Part shown: piece after piece, positions 49,829 through 59,609 of the stretch
How the letters are laid out: each line of letters opens with the position of its first letter
How positions within the stretch are numbered: position 1 is the stretch's first letter
NCBI RefSeq assembly: GCF_004193775.1
Contig: NC_041004.1
Span: forward strand, 30,218,411 to 30,282,410
From: Glycine soja
Lineage: Eukaryota; Streptophyta; Magnoliopsida; Fabales; Fabaceae
Length of the DNA stretch: 64,000 nt
Reading direction: 5' to 3'
The notes under the pieces: generated by a model
The model's input: the letters and a program-made list of their open reading frames with translations, nothing else
What the model was told of the DNA's origin: nothing
Database searches by the model: none
Made by a program: the position numbers and the translations under genes

Positions 49829-50013
49829 GCACATACAGCTGCAAAAATGGGTAACAGATAAAATTAACCCACCAACCATCGAAAAGCAAGGTATAGAAAA
49901 AGATAAGCTAATGATTAAATGAAGAAAGGTCCAACCTTTTGTCTTGTTGGACTACGAGAACTCAGATACCATAACAAAAACACATACACCGATATTCAAA
50001 CCTCATGATACAT
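49829..50013. repeat. 185-bp segment repeated at 54320-54504
   Basis: From GCACATACAGCTGCAAAAAT to AACCTCATGATACAT, about 90% identical to 54320-54504 and in the same orientation. It lies close to the Helitron 2 3' end, while the partner lies 4.5 kb inside. A duplication within the element or a second truncated Helitron could explain it. Confidence 0.88.
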
Positions 50014-50311
50014 CGGTAAAAATAACGTGACAATTCCAGTCAGAATGAGCAACACACATAATGATAATTCTATTGACAACATAAATGAAAAAACAAAGAT
50101 AATTACTGAAGAAAAATCAAAGATAACTACTTAAGAAAAAACAAAGATAATAATATATACATTGAACATAATAAATTGATAGTGATTAATTGTGAAGCAG
50201 AAAATTAAAGAAATTGTTTAATACCCTAAGGTATTGGATTAACAACATTAATGAAAATATAAATAAAATAAAATTGAAACAAAAAAAGTCATGAACTTTA
50301 GGCATGGTGAT

Positions 50312-51055
50312 TCAAACCGGGAGGTCTTCATCCCACATAACTTGTTTCCTAAATATGACCTCCCAGACATGTTTGTCAAACCTAAAGAAGAACATGACTT
50401 CATCTCCTACCATTAAATTATTTTCACAGAGGTATTGAAATCATGGATCTGCAACAGATGGCAGACCATTGTGCACGGTGATCTGCCATTGGTTTCGTGT
50501 GCCATTTGGACGCTGAACAGGAACAATTTTTTTTTATCCAAACAAAAAATTTAAAGCTGCTGCTGGAAGAACCTACATTGAAACCAAAACAGTGATTATA
50601 CAACCATTCAAAGTGATCAACAGTGAATGTAATTTGAAAATGTTATTTGAAGTAAGAGAAGATGGGAACCAAAAAATAAAAACATCATTGAGTGGGTAAC
50701 AAACTCCTACCAAAGGGTTGGTATGTTCGATCATGTCTTGGGTGACATCAGCGGTAAAGATGTGCCTTCTGGTTGTAATAACCAACCTTCGACATGTCTG
50801 TCTAAGGATAGGTCCCATGATGCCGACTTCCAAAGAAGTATCTTTAGAGGCTGCAAAAAATTGGATAATGACACTGTCATTAATGTCATGGGTTCTTCTA
50901 AACTCTTTCAGCCCATCAGCAAAAAAGCATCGAGTGCCACATTTGCGCACCCTAATAAAATGCTTGGTTCCATTGTAGTCAAATAAAACATAAGTTGGGT
51001 AAGATGGCCTCCATTGACTATGGTAACTCAATGGAACTTCAATGATGTTCTGCAC
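50312..51055 (-). pseudogene. Two-domain B3-like gene of Helitron 2, damaged
   Basis: Exon A (51055 to about 50714) reads MQNIIEVPLSYHSQWRPSYP, YVLFDYNGTKHFIRVRK, CGTRCFFADGLKEFRR and ends before a GT donor at TNPL|GTAGG. Exon B (50512-50312) follows TTCAG and reads RPNGTRNQWQITVHNG, ENNLMVGDEVMFFFRF, WEVIFRKQ. Each matches the strand order of a plant B3 (REM-type) domain. One TGA in exon B, where W is expected, breaks it. A further short exon near 51195-51110 (ARTRFTVAFRVQKVNI) may belong upstream. It is homologous to 31706-32632 in Helitron 1. Function in the element is unknown; DNA binding is inferred from the fold. Confidence 0.65.
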
Positions 51056-51647
51056 GGAAACATGAAAACATTAGGCAATCACAATTTTTTTTATTTGGAA
51101 TAAGAGAAAAGGAAAAGTGGTTGGGATTGTTAATGTTGACCTTCTGAACACGAAATGCTACTGTAAATCGTGTTCTTGCCATCATATTTGATGGGCCCTA
51201 TAGCACAACATTGAATGTAATTAGTTTCAAAACAAAATAGGAAAGCAACATATACGAAAGGACAAAAATCGATTCCAAAACGCAAACAACGTATAATGAA
51301 GTAATACATAAATATACATAAAGATTGATGATTGGAATGTTAAAAGAAAGAAAAGAAGTTAAACATAAATAAGAAAGAAAAGAAGAAGAATTAGAATGTT
51401 AAAGAACTTACCGCATTAGAGAAGAATGATGATTGGGTACTCATACTGTTAAGGGTTGAGTGATGTTGTTGGAGAAATGAGCAAAGAAATGAGGAGAACA
51501 AATGAGGAGAACTATTGGTTATGATTTGATATGCCTGAGTTTTTGTAATTTGTATTGAATGGGCTTTAATTTGGAAACCGCTTATAATTCGGGAGTCTTT
51601 TATAATTCTCGTACCCGTTTTTTAATTTTGAAAATCCTAATTAATAA

Positions 51648-52075
51648 TTAGGAGGCTTTAAGAATTCCGGTACTGGTTTTCCTTCATAATGGTAAAAACA
51701 ATGATTAACATTGATAACGGTGAAAATATATTAATATATTAATTAATTGGGAGACTTTAACAATTCCCGTACTGGTTTTCCTTCATAATGGTAAAAACAA
51801 TTATTAGCTTTGATAACGGTGAAAATACTAATAAATATTAATTAATTGGGAGGCTTTAACAATTCTCGTACTGGTTTTCCTTCATAATGGTAAAAACAAT
51901 TATTAGCTTTGATAACGGTGAAAATACTAATAAATATTAATTAATTGTGAGACTTTAACAATTCCCGTACTGGTTTTCCTTTATAATGGTGAAAATAATT
52001 ATTAGCTTTGGTAATGGTGAAAATATTAATATATTAATTAATTGGGAGGCTTTAATGGTGAAAACAATTATTACC
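51648..52075. repeat. Minisatellite, 99-bp period, about 4.4 units
   Basis: GGGAGGCTTTAACAATTCCC-like starts occur at 51650, 51749, 51848, 51947 and 52044. Each is followed by GTACTGGTTTTCCTTCATAA and GATAACGGTGAAAATA. Units 2-4 are nearly identical. It lies inside Helitron 2. Confidence 0.92.
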
Positions 52076-52100
52076 TTTCTGCCATGTGAAATATGATTAG

Positions 52101-52228
52101 ACGTGTACAACACGAATTCCAATAGGATCTATTGTGGGGATATTGAACATTTTACACGGTACCTTGAAAACTAAGTCAGCATTGATATGAAGCTTTAAAT
52201 TGGATGTGACTGTCCTACTTCCCAACCT
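52101..52228 (-). other. Unrecognised exon-like frame in Helitron 2
   Basis: On the minus strand, after TTGCAG at about 52228, a 40-codon open frame (SRTVTSNLKLHINADLVFKV ... IDPIGIRVVHV) runs to a stop. The composition looks coding and it sits upstream of the B3-like exons. It is not recognised and may be an earlier exon of the same gene. Confidence 0.35.
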
Positions 52229-52540
52229 GCAACCACATCAAAGTATGACCTTCCATATTCAAAAATTCAAAATTCAAATTCGTTATTAAAATAATACTTA
52301 ATGACTATTTTCGAAAATAAAACACATAAATGTTGTGACGAAGTTGAATGATAATACAATAAAATGAAAATGAATTTAATAGTAATTACAAATAAATTAC
52401 AAAAAAAAGTGATAGCAAAGTCGTCAGGTATAGGAGCAAAATTGAAAATCAAAACGCAAGAAATATGGGTATAAGAAATGAAAAAAGTAATAATAATAAA
52501 AATAACAAAGTTGACCCTCTTAGCAAGTCATTCAGAAGTG

Positions 52541-54321
52541 AATTATGACAGTCTCCAAATGGGGATTTCTTTGCAAGATATGAGTACAAATTGATGCACA
52601 CGTCGCATTATGATGAAGAACTGACATCAACACTAAGATGGACAGCAAAATTTAAGCAAAAATATAACTGAGACTTCAAATAATAATTTAACCAAATCCA
52701 TCTACAACACAGGATTGACAATAAAAATGTAAGCCTATGTGAGCGACAAATCAGAAGACCAAAAAAAGTAAGTACATGATATACATGGTGTACCAAAAGA
52801 TAAAATAAGAATAAAGTATGCTAAGGTCCAGGTTGTGTGATGTACCCAATCAAATAGATCTGCACAATCGCCAACATGGAAATGAAAATAAAGTTATGAA
52901 GGTTTGCCTCGCAAGTCGCTCAGAACGCAAACATTGCAAACATGGAGATCGAAGGTCTTTAAAAATGTAAGCTTGTGTCTTGCAATATATCAGAAAACCA
53001 AGATGGAATACAATTGAAACCGTTTGACTTGAAATACATCAAAACATGAAAAAAGGCAACAATTTGCTAAAACATGAAGAAAATAATAATGTGGACACCA
53101 TATAACAATAAAATGAACAAAATATGTTGGGAAACTTGTAGAACGGACATCAACAAAGCATGGTGAAGGCCTTCTTTCTAGGACATCTTTGCAGAACAAA
53201 CATGAACATTTAAGCAATTAAAAGAGAATTAAAAAACAAACCTGTAGTTAGGTTTGTGGGACAGTGTTAACGACCTTTATTGTGCTTCACTTATCGTTTT
53301 TGCCTTCTTTGTTGTTCTCGACCATCATGCAACCAAATAAAAACATGTATGTAATGAGTTGCTAAGAAGGTTGTTCATGATGCAGATGCAACATGAAAAG
53401 GTAAATTAACGAAAACTCATATACCCTAACAAAAATGCATACACCGATATACATCAGAAAACGAAATTAGAATTATGACAGTCTCCAAATGGGGATTTCT
53501 TTGCAAGATATGAGTACAAATTGATGCACACGTCGCATTATGATGAAGAACTGACATGAACACTAAGATGGACAACAAAATTTTTAAAAAAATATAACTG
53601 AGACTTCAAATAATAATTTAACCAAATCCATCTACAACACAGGATTGACAATAAAAATGTATGCCTATGTGCGCAGCAAATCAGAAGACCAAAAAAAGTA
53701 AGTACATGATATACATGATGTACCAAAAGATAAAATAAGAATAAAATATGCTAAGGTCTAAGGTTGTGTGATGTATCCAGTCAAACAGATCTGCACAATC
53801 GCCAACATGGAAATGAAAATAAAGTTATGAAGGTTTTCCTCGCAAGTCGCTCAGAATGCAAACATTGCAAACATGGAGATCGAAGGTCTTTAAAAATGTA
53901 AGCTTGTGTCTTGCAATACATTAGAAAACCAAGATGGAATACAATTGAAACCGTTTGACTTGTAATACATCAAAACATGAAAAAAAGGTAACAATATGCT
54001 AAAACATGAAGAAAACAATAATGTGGCCACCATATAACAATAAAATGAACAAAACATATTGGGAAACTTGCAGAACGGACATCAACAAAGCATGGTGAAG
54101 GCCTTCTTTCTAGGACATCTTTGCAGAACAAACATGAACATTTAAGCAATCAAAAGAGAATTAAAAAACAAACCTGTAGTTAGGTTTGTGGGACAGTGTT
54201 AACGGCCTTTATTGTGCTTCACTTATCGTTTTTGCCTTCTTTGTTGTTCTCGACCATCATGCAACCAAATAAAAACGTGTATGTAATGAGTTGCTAAGAA
54301 GGTTGTTCATGATGCAAATGC
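52541..54321. repeat. Large direct duplication, period 930 bp
   Basis: 52541-53389 and 53471-54321 are about 96% alike, starting AATTATGACAGTCTCCAAAT and ending GTTGTTCATGATGCA. An 80-base linker resembling a shortened version of the next module separates them. Several codons' worth of small differences show it is not an assembly stutter of identical sequence. Part of Helitron 2. Confidence 0.92.
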
Positions 54322-54504
54322 ACATACAGCGGCAACAATGGGTGACAGACAAAATTAACCCACCAAAAATCAAAAAGCAAGGTATAGGAAAAGATAAACT
54401 AATGATAAAATTAACAAAGGTCCAACCTTTTATCTTGTTGGACTGCGAAAACTCAGATACGATAACAAAAACACATACACTGATATTCAAACCTCATGAT
54501 ACAT
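54320..54504. repeat. 185-bp segment, second copy (partner 49829-50013)
   Basis: Same orientation and length as 49829-50013, directly after the second unit of the 930-bp duplication. Confidence 0.88.
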
Positions 54505-56222
54505 GCCAAACCAAGCTGAAAACGAATTCCAGGCTTAATAAAAGTGTGAGAGCAAATCGAAACAGGAGAGAATTCAAAACCCACAATCCAAAAGGCACAA
54601 CGAAAATGGAAAATGGAAAACTGGAAAGGCGTGTAGCAATGGAAAGTGTGAAACATTGAAAAGAGTGAAAAATTAGAAAACGCGCATTGGTAACTGAAGG
54701 GGTACGCAGAAAACGACGAAAACAATTAATGGCAAGTGAAAAGACATTTCTTCTTGGCTTTCAGAAAGACAAATACCATAACAAAAAATGGTTTGTTTGA
54801 CACAGATATGAACAAAGAAAACATGGTTGGCTAGTAAATGAAAAAAAAATGAACAACCCTAAAAATCCATTTGTTGTTCAGAGAACTGAGAAAACCACAA
54901 AAAAGTAGTAAATGATGCATATGCAAAATGAACAACAAACAACGTTTGTGAACAAAAAGCTCGAACCACGATGGAATTGTGAGGGCCTTGTTTGTATCAT
55001 GATAGATGAAGATGATAGATAATGATATATAAATATATAAACATATATAACCAAATGAAACACATGAAACCAATGGACATCAGGGAAATCAAAAAGAAGT
55101 TATGTACATTTTTTTTATCGCAACTCATTAAAAAAAAAAAACATTGCAAACCACACAAGATCAAAACACAACAAAAGCCCACAAAAATTGATCATGACAA
55201 CAATCCAAAGAGAAAGATAGAAAAGCTGGGTAAACGAAAACATACCGTTCACTGTCGTTCTTCAGTAATCATCTTTGTCGGCTTCTTTGTCATTCTCGAC
55301 CAACATGAACAAAGGTTGAAGCTTTCTTGTTGCGATGAAACAAAAAACCACATAAAGGTAGTAAATGATGCACATACAACATCAAAACCAAACAAAAAAA
55401 GGTCGAACCTTTTGTACTAATCATAAAAAATGAACAAAGATTGAAGCTTTCTTGTTGCGATGAATCAAAAAACCACAAAATGGTAGTAAATAATGCACAT
55501 GCAACATCAAAACCCAACAGAGCCTGAGCAAAATGGTACATAACAACAAACCACCCAAGAAAATTGAAAAGCTTCGTATACAACACAACAAACTCATGAT
55601 AATGTGGTGAAAAAAATCGAACCTTTCGGCTTGAAATACCATCATACATGTCGAACCAAGCCGAAAACGAACATCAAACAACGTTTATGAACAAAAAGGT
55701 AGAAGCTTTTGCTTTCTTTTGGTGCTGCTATATAACAACCAAACACCCAAGAAAAATCCATTAGCTTCCTATACAAAACAACAAACTCATGATAAAATAC
55801 TAAAAGGTCGAACCTTTTGGCTTGAAAAATCAAAAAGCTTCGTACACAAAACCACAAACTCATGATAAAATACAAAAAGGTCAGACCTTTTGGTTTGAAA
55901 TACCATCGTACAGGCCGAGCGAAGCCGAAAACAAAAAACAAAAATGAGGAAGAAAGACAATGAAAAATGGAAACCATGAAGAGGAAATCCAAACGGGAGA
56001 GAATTCAGAGGTCACAATGGAAATGGAAATCGGAAAAATGCAAAGGCATGAACACTGCAGAGCCAAGGCCAACTCGAAAAGACAAAACAATAAGTGTAGC
56101 GTTGGTGGAAACAAAAAAATGAGGGAGGCCAGTGCACGTACACACAAAATGACAGAAACAACAAATGCAGTGTGATAAGACGTTTTTGGGCGGGAATGAG
56201 GATGGCTCACAGTGCGACACGT
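54505..56222 (-). other. Helitron 2 5' leader with internal repeats and a nested 5' terminus
   Basis: Read on the minus strand it is T-rich and repeats phrases such as CATGAGTTTGTTGTTTTGTA and AAAGGTTCGACCTTTT. Reading frames over it are repetitive (HEFVVLYTKL-like) and not trusted as proteins. At 54982-55009 it contains GGGCCTTGTTTGTATCATGA and on, a copy of the element's own 5' terminal sequence, which hints at a second, truncated Helitron end inside. Confidence 0.6.
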
Positions 56223-56260
56223 AAGCCCTGGCAATGCCACGTAGGCATTGTCAGGGCCTT
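56223..56260 (-). promoter_or_regulatory. Subterminal hairpin at the Helitron 2 5' end
   Basis: AAGCCCTGGCAATGCC and GGCATTGTCAGGGCCTT form an almost perfect 16-17 bp stem around the loop ACGTA, 20 bases inside the 5' end. The loop centre (CACGTAGG) is also G-box-like. A 5' hairpin is not part of the general Helitron definition. Confidence 0.8.
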
Positions 56261-56540
56261 GTTTGTATCATGATAGATGATATGGCAAGTGTAATATGTA
56301 TAGAACTTAAAGTTGATGTTCGTAATTCATTATCACCTTCTTAAGTTAATGACCTATGTTGGGCCGAGATGGAGTAGAAGCTACATAATTCCCTGAAATT
56401 AGAATTAATAATTTAACATATTTTATTGTTGTATTATGTTTAAGTTTTTGTCAATCTATATTATGTATTTGTAGTTGTTCCATGCTTTTTAGTTGTTTTT
56501 TTCAATTTACATCAATAATATTAGCGTAGATGCTTGATTG

Positions 56541-57425
56541 CAGAGATGCGAAACAGTGCCGTGAATAGTCACGACGCAAAAAAAAAATTGTCATTTGTAA
56601 TGTGTGTAGCTGCACACTGTTCACTCACATGCATCAACAATCACATTAATGCGGATCTCAATAATCCATATCGGTGTGTGATGTGGAACAATGTCGTGAA
56701 CAATCACGATGCAAAAAAGAAAGATTGTCGTCTGTTATGTGCACAACTACACATTGTTCGCTCACATGAACTGAGAATCGCATTAATGCGGAATAATGAG
56801 ATCAACAATCATGATGCAACAAACAGACTGTTGTCTGTAATGTATGCAGTTGCACATGTTCACTCACATGCACCAAGAATCCCATTAATGTGGTTCTCAA
56901 TAATTCGTGTGGGCTTGGTGCGCGATGCAAAACAGTGCGATCAACAATCATCATGCAAAGGACAGATTGTCGTCTGTAATGTGCGTTATTACACGTTCAC
57001 TCACATGCACTGACAATCGCATTAATACGATTCTCAATAATCTGTGTGGGCTCGGTACGCAATGTGGAGTGATCAATAGTCTTGATGTAACAGATAGACT
57101 ATCATCTATAATGTGCGCAGTTGCACACTGTTCATTGACATGCACCGAGAACCCCATTAATGTGGTTCTCAATAATCTGCGTAGGCTTGGTGCACGATGT
57201 GGAACAGTGCGGTCAACAGTCATGATGCAACGGATAGACTGTCATTTGTAATGTACACAGCTGCACATAGTTCACTCATATGCACCGAGAACTGCATTAA
57301 TGTGGTTCTCAATAATCCATGTAGGCTGGTGCGTGTTGCGGAACAGTGCGGTCAATAATTATCATGCAATGGATAAATTGTCTTCTTTAATGTGTACAAT
57401 TGCACACTGATTGCTCATATGCATA
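56541..57425. repeat. Tandem repeat, about 137-bp unit, 7 copies
   Basis: CAGTGCGGTCAACA-like starts recur near 56553, 56687, 56800, 56933, 57068, 57208 and 57347. Each is followed by ATGATGCAA...GATTGTC, a TGTAATGTG..GCAGTTGCACA segment, GTTCACTCACATGCAC and CATTAATGTGGTTCTCAATA. Divergence is about 15-25%. Open frames across it simply follow the repeat. It lies between two MULE amino-terminal modules. Confidence 0.92.
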
Positions 57426-57427
57426 GA

Positions 57428-57528
57428 CTATCCTACCTATGCCTCCTACCTAACCCTCCCACCTAACTGTCCTACCTAACTTTGTCACCTAACCCTCCCA
57501 CCTAACTCTCTTACTAAACTTTCTCACC
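57428..57528. repeat. Short degenerate repeat CCTACCTAACYCTCCCA
   Basis: Five or six imperfect copies of CC(T/C)ACCTAAC(C/T) spaced 16-18 bases apart, ending at the TATA box of the transposase pseudogene. Confidence 0.8.
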
Positions 57529-57530
57529 CT

Positions 57531-57537
57531 ATATATA
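57531..57537 (+). promoter_or_regulatory. Probable TATA box of the MULE transposase pseudogene
   Basis: ATATATAATC is followed by an A/C-rich leader of about 80 bases (ACACAACAACACTCTC and on) and the ATG at 57642. Motif and position only. Confidence 0.55.
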
Positions 57538-57641
57538 ATCTCACCATTTCACAACACATCACACACAACAACACTCTCATAAAACTAAGCTCTATTCTTA
57601 ACTCTCACAGTTTTCCCACTCACATCCCACAAACATCACTC

Positions 57642-58620
57642 ATGCCTCTACCTAAAGAAATATCGATTGTCATTTACCACCATGGTCAAGTTGCAAATGA
57701 CCTGATTCAGGGGTCGATCTACTCATGTGCGAACCCAATATTTCTATACGTGAGTTGGTCTATTATGTTAGCACAATTGATTCAGAAAATTAACAACTGC
57801 TTCCCTACTCGGGCAACTAAAACAGTTGTTCAGTTTTTATATCGTGTCCCTATTTCATTTCATCATGATCAGACATGCTTTATTTCAGCACAACTACACG
57901 ACAATGAAAATCTCAGAGGCGTGCTGGAAGCAATTGTCCAAAATCTAGAATTGAATTCTGCCGAATGGAGTTGAACCTTGACCACCTACCACAATACATT
58001 GATCGTCACCATTTTGTTCAACAAGAAGACCGTGTACAACCACCAACCAGTGCAGGTTGGCATGATCTTCAATGAAAAAGCACAATGTATTCGAGCAGTC
58101 AAAGAATACAACATACTGACACATTATTGATAGCTACAACACAAGGTGATGCTAACCATATCTTCATGTCATTGTAGAAGGGGAGACAACTTTAGATAGG
58201 CACCCCTCTTGATTATAAGTGCCTATAACAACCCGTAACTTATGGGTTCAGGACACATCACATTTCTTTTACCTATGACACATTGCACAAAATTTCCTTC
58301 GCAGTAACTCAAACTGTAAACATGTGAAGAAACCACTCATGCAGGCGGGTAAGAATCTGTAATATTTTATTTCTTTGTTAAACTTTACTTTGAACCAAAT
58401 TTCATAACTATTGAATTGATTGAATATTTACAGGGTATGCATACACGGAGAAGATGCACTGGCGACATCTTGGAGATATTTGTGTGAATAAGCCAAGTGT
58501 AGTTGAATGGCTTGATCAGTTATCCAAAAAAATATTGGGTACAATGCTTCGATAAGGGGAAACCTTGGGGACATATGACTACAAATTTGTCTAATTCGGT
58601 TTAGGGTCATGTTAATCCCA
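57642..58620 (+). pseudogene. MULE (MuDR-type) transposase, internally deleted
   Basis: Begins MPLPKEISIVIYHHGQ with the beta-rich N-terminal module (IFLYVSW, FLYRVPISF, ENLRGVLEAIVQN), closed by a stop at 57972. A piece like the MuDR domain PF03108 follows in another frame (VGMIFNEKAQCIRAVKEYNI, about 58048). Then, without the first catalytic part, a tail-like segment of the transposase domain appears: SAYNN near 58215, HIAQNFLR near 58270, KPLMQAG near 58335 and YWVQCFDKGKPWGHMTTNLS near 58535. The middle, including the first catalytic acidic residues, is missing and frames are shifted. The SWIM zinc finger was not seen. The first frame alone is intact. Confidence 0.7.
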
Positions 58621-59175
58621 TGAACTATGTATCAGGGTAAACGTTTACCGTGTTTTCACGTCATGGCTGCCTGTAAATTTGTTAATGTTGATCCCATGAA
58701 CTATGTGACGCTGTGATCCATTTTACACGTCTATGAAAACTCCTTTGGTTTACTGCAATACAACTTAATGTGGCAAGAATATGAAGGAAATCAGTGGGTC
58801 CTGATCCAAGGAAAATGAGGAGTGCAAAGGTCTGATTTACTGAGATGGACCAAGAAGAAAATGAACGGGAACTAGAAAAAAATGTGAAATCTGCTAGTAA
58901 GAAGGTCATAACAGAAACAATTAACATGCATTCATCTTCAGCTTTCCTTTAGACAAATATTATTGTTTATACATTTTATTTATGATGTAATGTTCTCTTA
59001 CAAATAATTGTTAAACAAAAAATATTATCATTTAAAAAAATAAATAAAATAAACAAAAAAGTTATATTTAATAAAATAATAATATTAAAAGTTTAAATTT
59101 TTTTATTAATGCAAAAATAATATTAAAAAACAAGTCAATAAATTTTTTCAAACAAAAATAAATTTAAAAATAAAA
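58621..59175. other. MULE right subterminal region
   Basis: Worn transposase 3' sequence to about 58960, then AT-rich DNA up to the right TIR. The sentence-like repeat GTTAATCCCATGAACTATGT / GTTGATCCCATGAACTATGT occurs at 58612 and 58686. Confidence 0.55.
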
Positions 59176-59280
59176 CCAACCGAGTGAGAAATCAGATTCC
59201 CAATCCCGACTTCTCACCTTCCCAACAAAAGTGGTACAATTTAGGAATTAAGATTGAAACAAGTGTATATTGGGAATAAA
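59176..59280 (-). repeat. Right terminal inverted repeat of the MULE
   Basis: CCAACCGAGTGAGAAATCAG to TATATTGGGAATAAA is the inverted counterpart of 43669-43773, of equal length. Confidence 0.8.
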
Positions 59281-59609
59281 CACATGAGAGAATGAGTCAT
59301 TGTTTTTTATATACCCGGAGTTGCAAGAGTTAGAGTGGGAGAACACCGTCATTCAACTTCTTACCTGTGGAAGCAATGCCTTCCAAGGTTATTTCGATGA
59401 TGCCAAAGAATCAAGAGTCAAGCAAATTCTAAATATTCAAGAATGAAGTTTTCAAGAATCAAGTTTCAAGAATCGAGATTCAAGAATAATCAAGATTAAG
59501 ATTCAAGAATCAAGAGAAGAATCAATCAAGATAAGTATTAAAAAAGTTTTTCAAAACATTGAGTAGCACAAGAAGTTTTCACAAAATCATTACCAAAGAG
59601 TTTTACTCT

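Larger units (their letters stand above)
49709..56280 (-). mobile_element. Helitron 2, non-autonomous, carrying a B3-like gene
   Basis: On the minus strand the element starts A|TCATCTATCATGATACAAAC at 56280 and ends CTTCTCGCTAG|T at 49709. The end is preceded by a hairpin CCCGT...ACGGG (49720-49737) that stops 7 bases before CTAG. This satisfies the Helitron rules: TC start, CTRR end, subterminal hairpin, and insertion between A and T without duplication. Length is 6572 bp. Removing it restores an open MULE frame, so both ends are exact. It has no Rep-helicase. It contains a B3-like pseudogene near its 3' end, a 99-bp minisatellite, a 0.93-kb duplication and a T-rich (in its own orientation) leader. 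Confidence 0.92.
49488..56344 (+). pseudogene. MULE amino-terminal module, fragment 3, split by Helitron 2
   Basis: Two pieces, 49488-49708 and 56281-56344. The first begins MSSKLIYAYVYANGEIIHNS, has a stop/shift near 49634, then continues IQIIDEEGIWCMFDIFT. If the Helitron is skipped, the codon AA|T is completed at 56281 and the frame continues MASVICIELKVDVRNSLSPS to a stop at 56342. The C..ELKVD ending is the usual end of this MULE module. There is a TATA box 76 bases upstream. The catalytic part does not follow directly; repeats come next. Confidence 0.75.
43669..59280. mobile_element. Mutator-like element (MULE) with PMD gene, containing nested Helitron 2
   Basis: Inverted terminal repeats of 105 bp (43669-43773 and 59176-59280) are about 80% identical. 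Inside are MULE amino-terminal modules (44832-45146 -, 46158-46670 -, 49488-49708 + 56281-56344 +), a PMD pseudogene (47390-49111 -), and an internally deleted MULE transposase (57642-58620 +). After removal of Helitron 2 (6572 bp) the element is about 9.0 kb. No clear 9-bp target duplication was found, and the outermost TIR bases are uncertain by some 10-15 positions. The enclosed genes agree with the TIR-based definition. PMD genes are known to travel with plant transposons. Confidence 0.72.

Noticed and set aside
55290..56240. Several 110-120 codon frames in the Helitron 2 leader
   Set aside because: Internally repetitive, overlapping in different frames, driven by a repeated leader sequence.
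56534..57251. Open frames of 114-159 codons over the 137-bp tandem repeats
   Set aside because: They simply follow the repeat units, which occur in different frames; no domain.
57428..57528. Telomere-like CCTAACC repeat
   Set aside because: Units are irregular (16-18 bases, CCTACCTAACYC) and do not match the plant telomere CCCTAAA.
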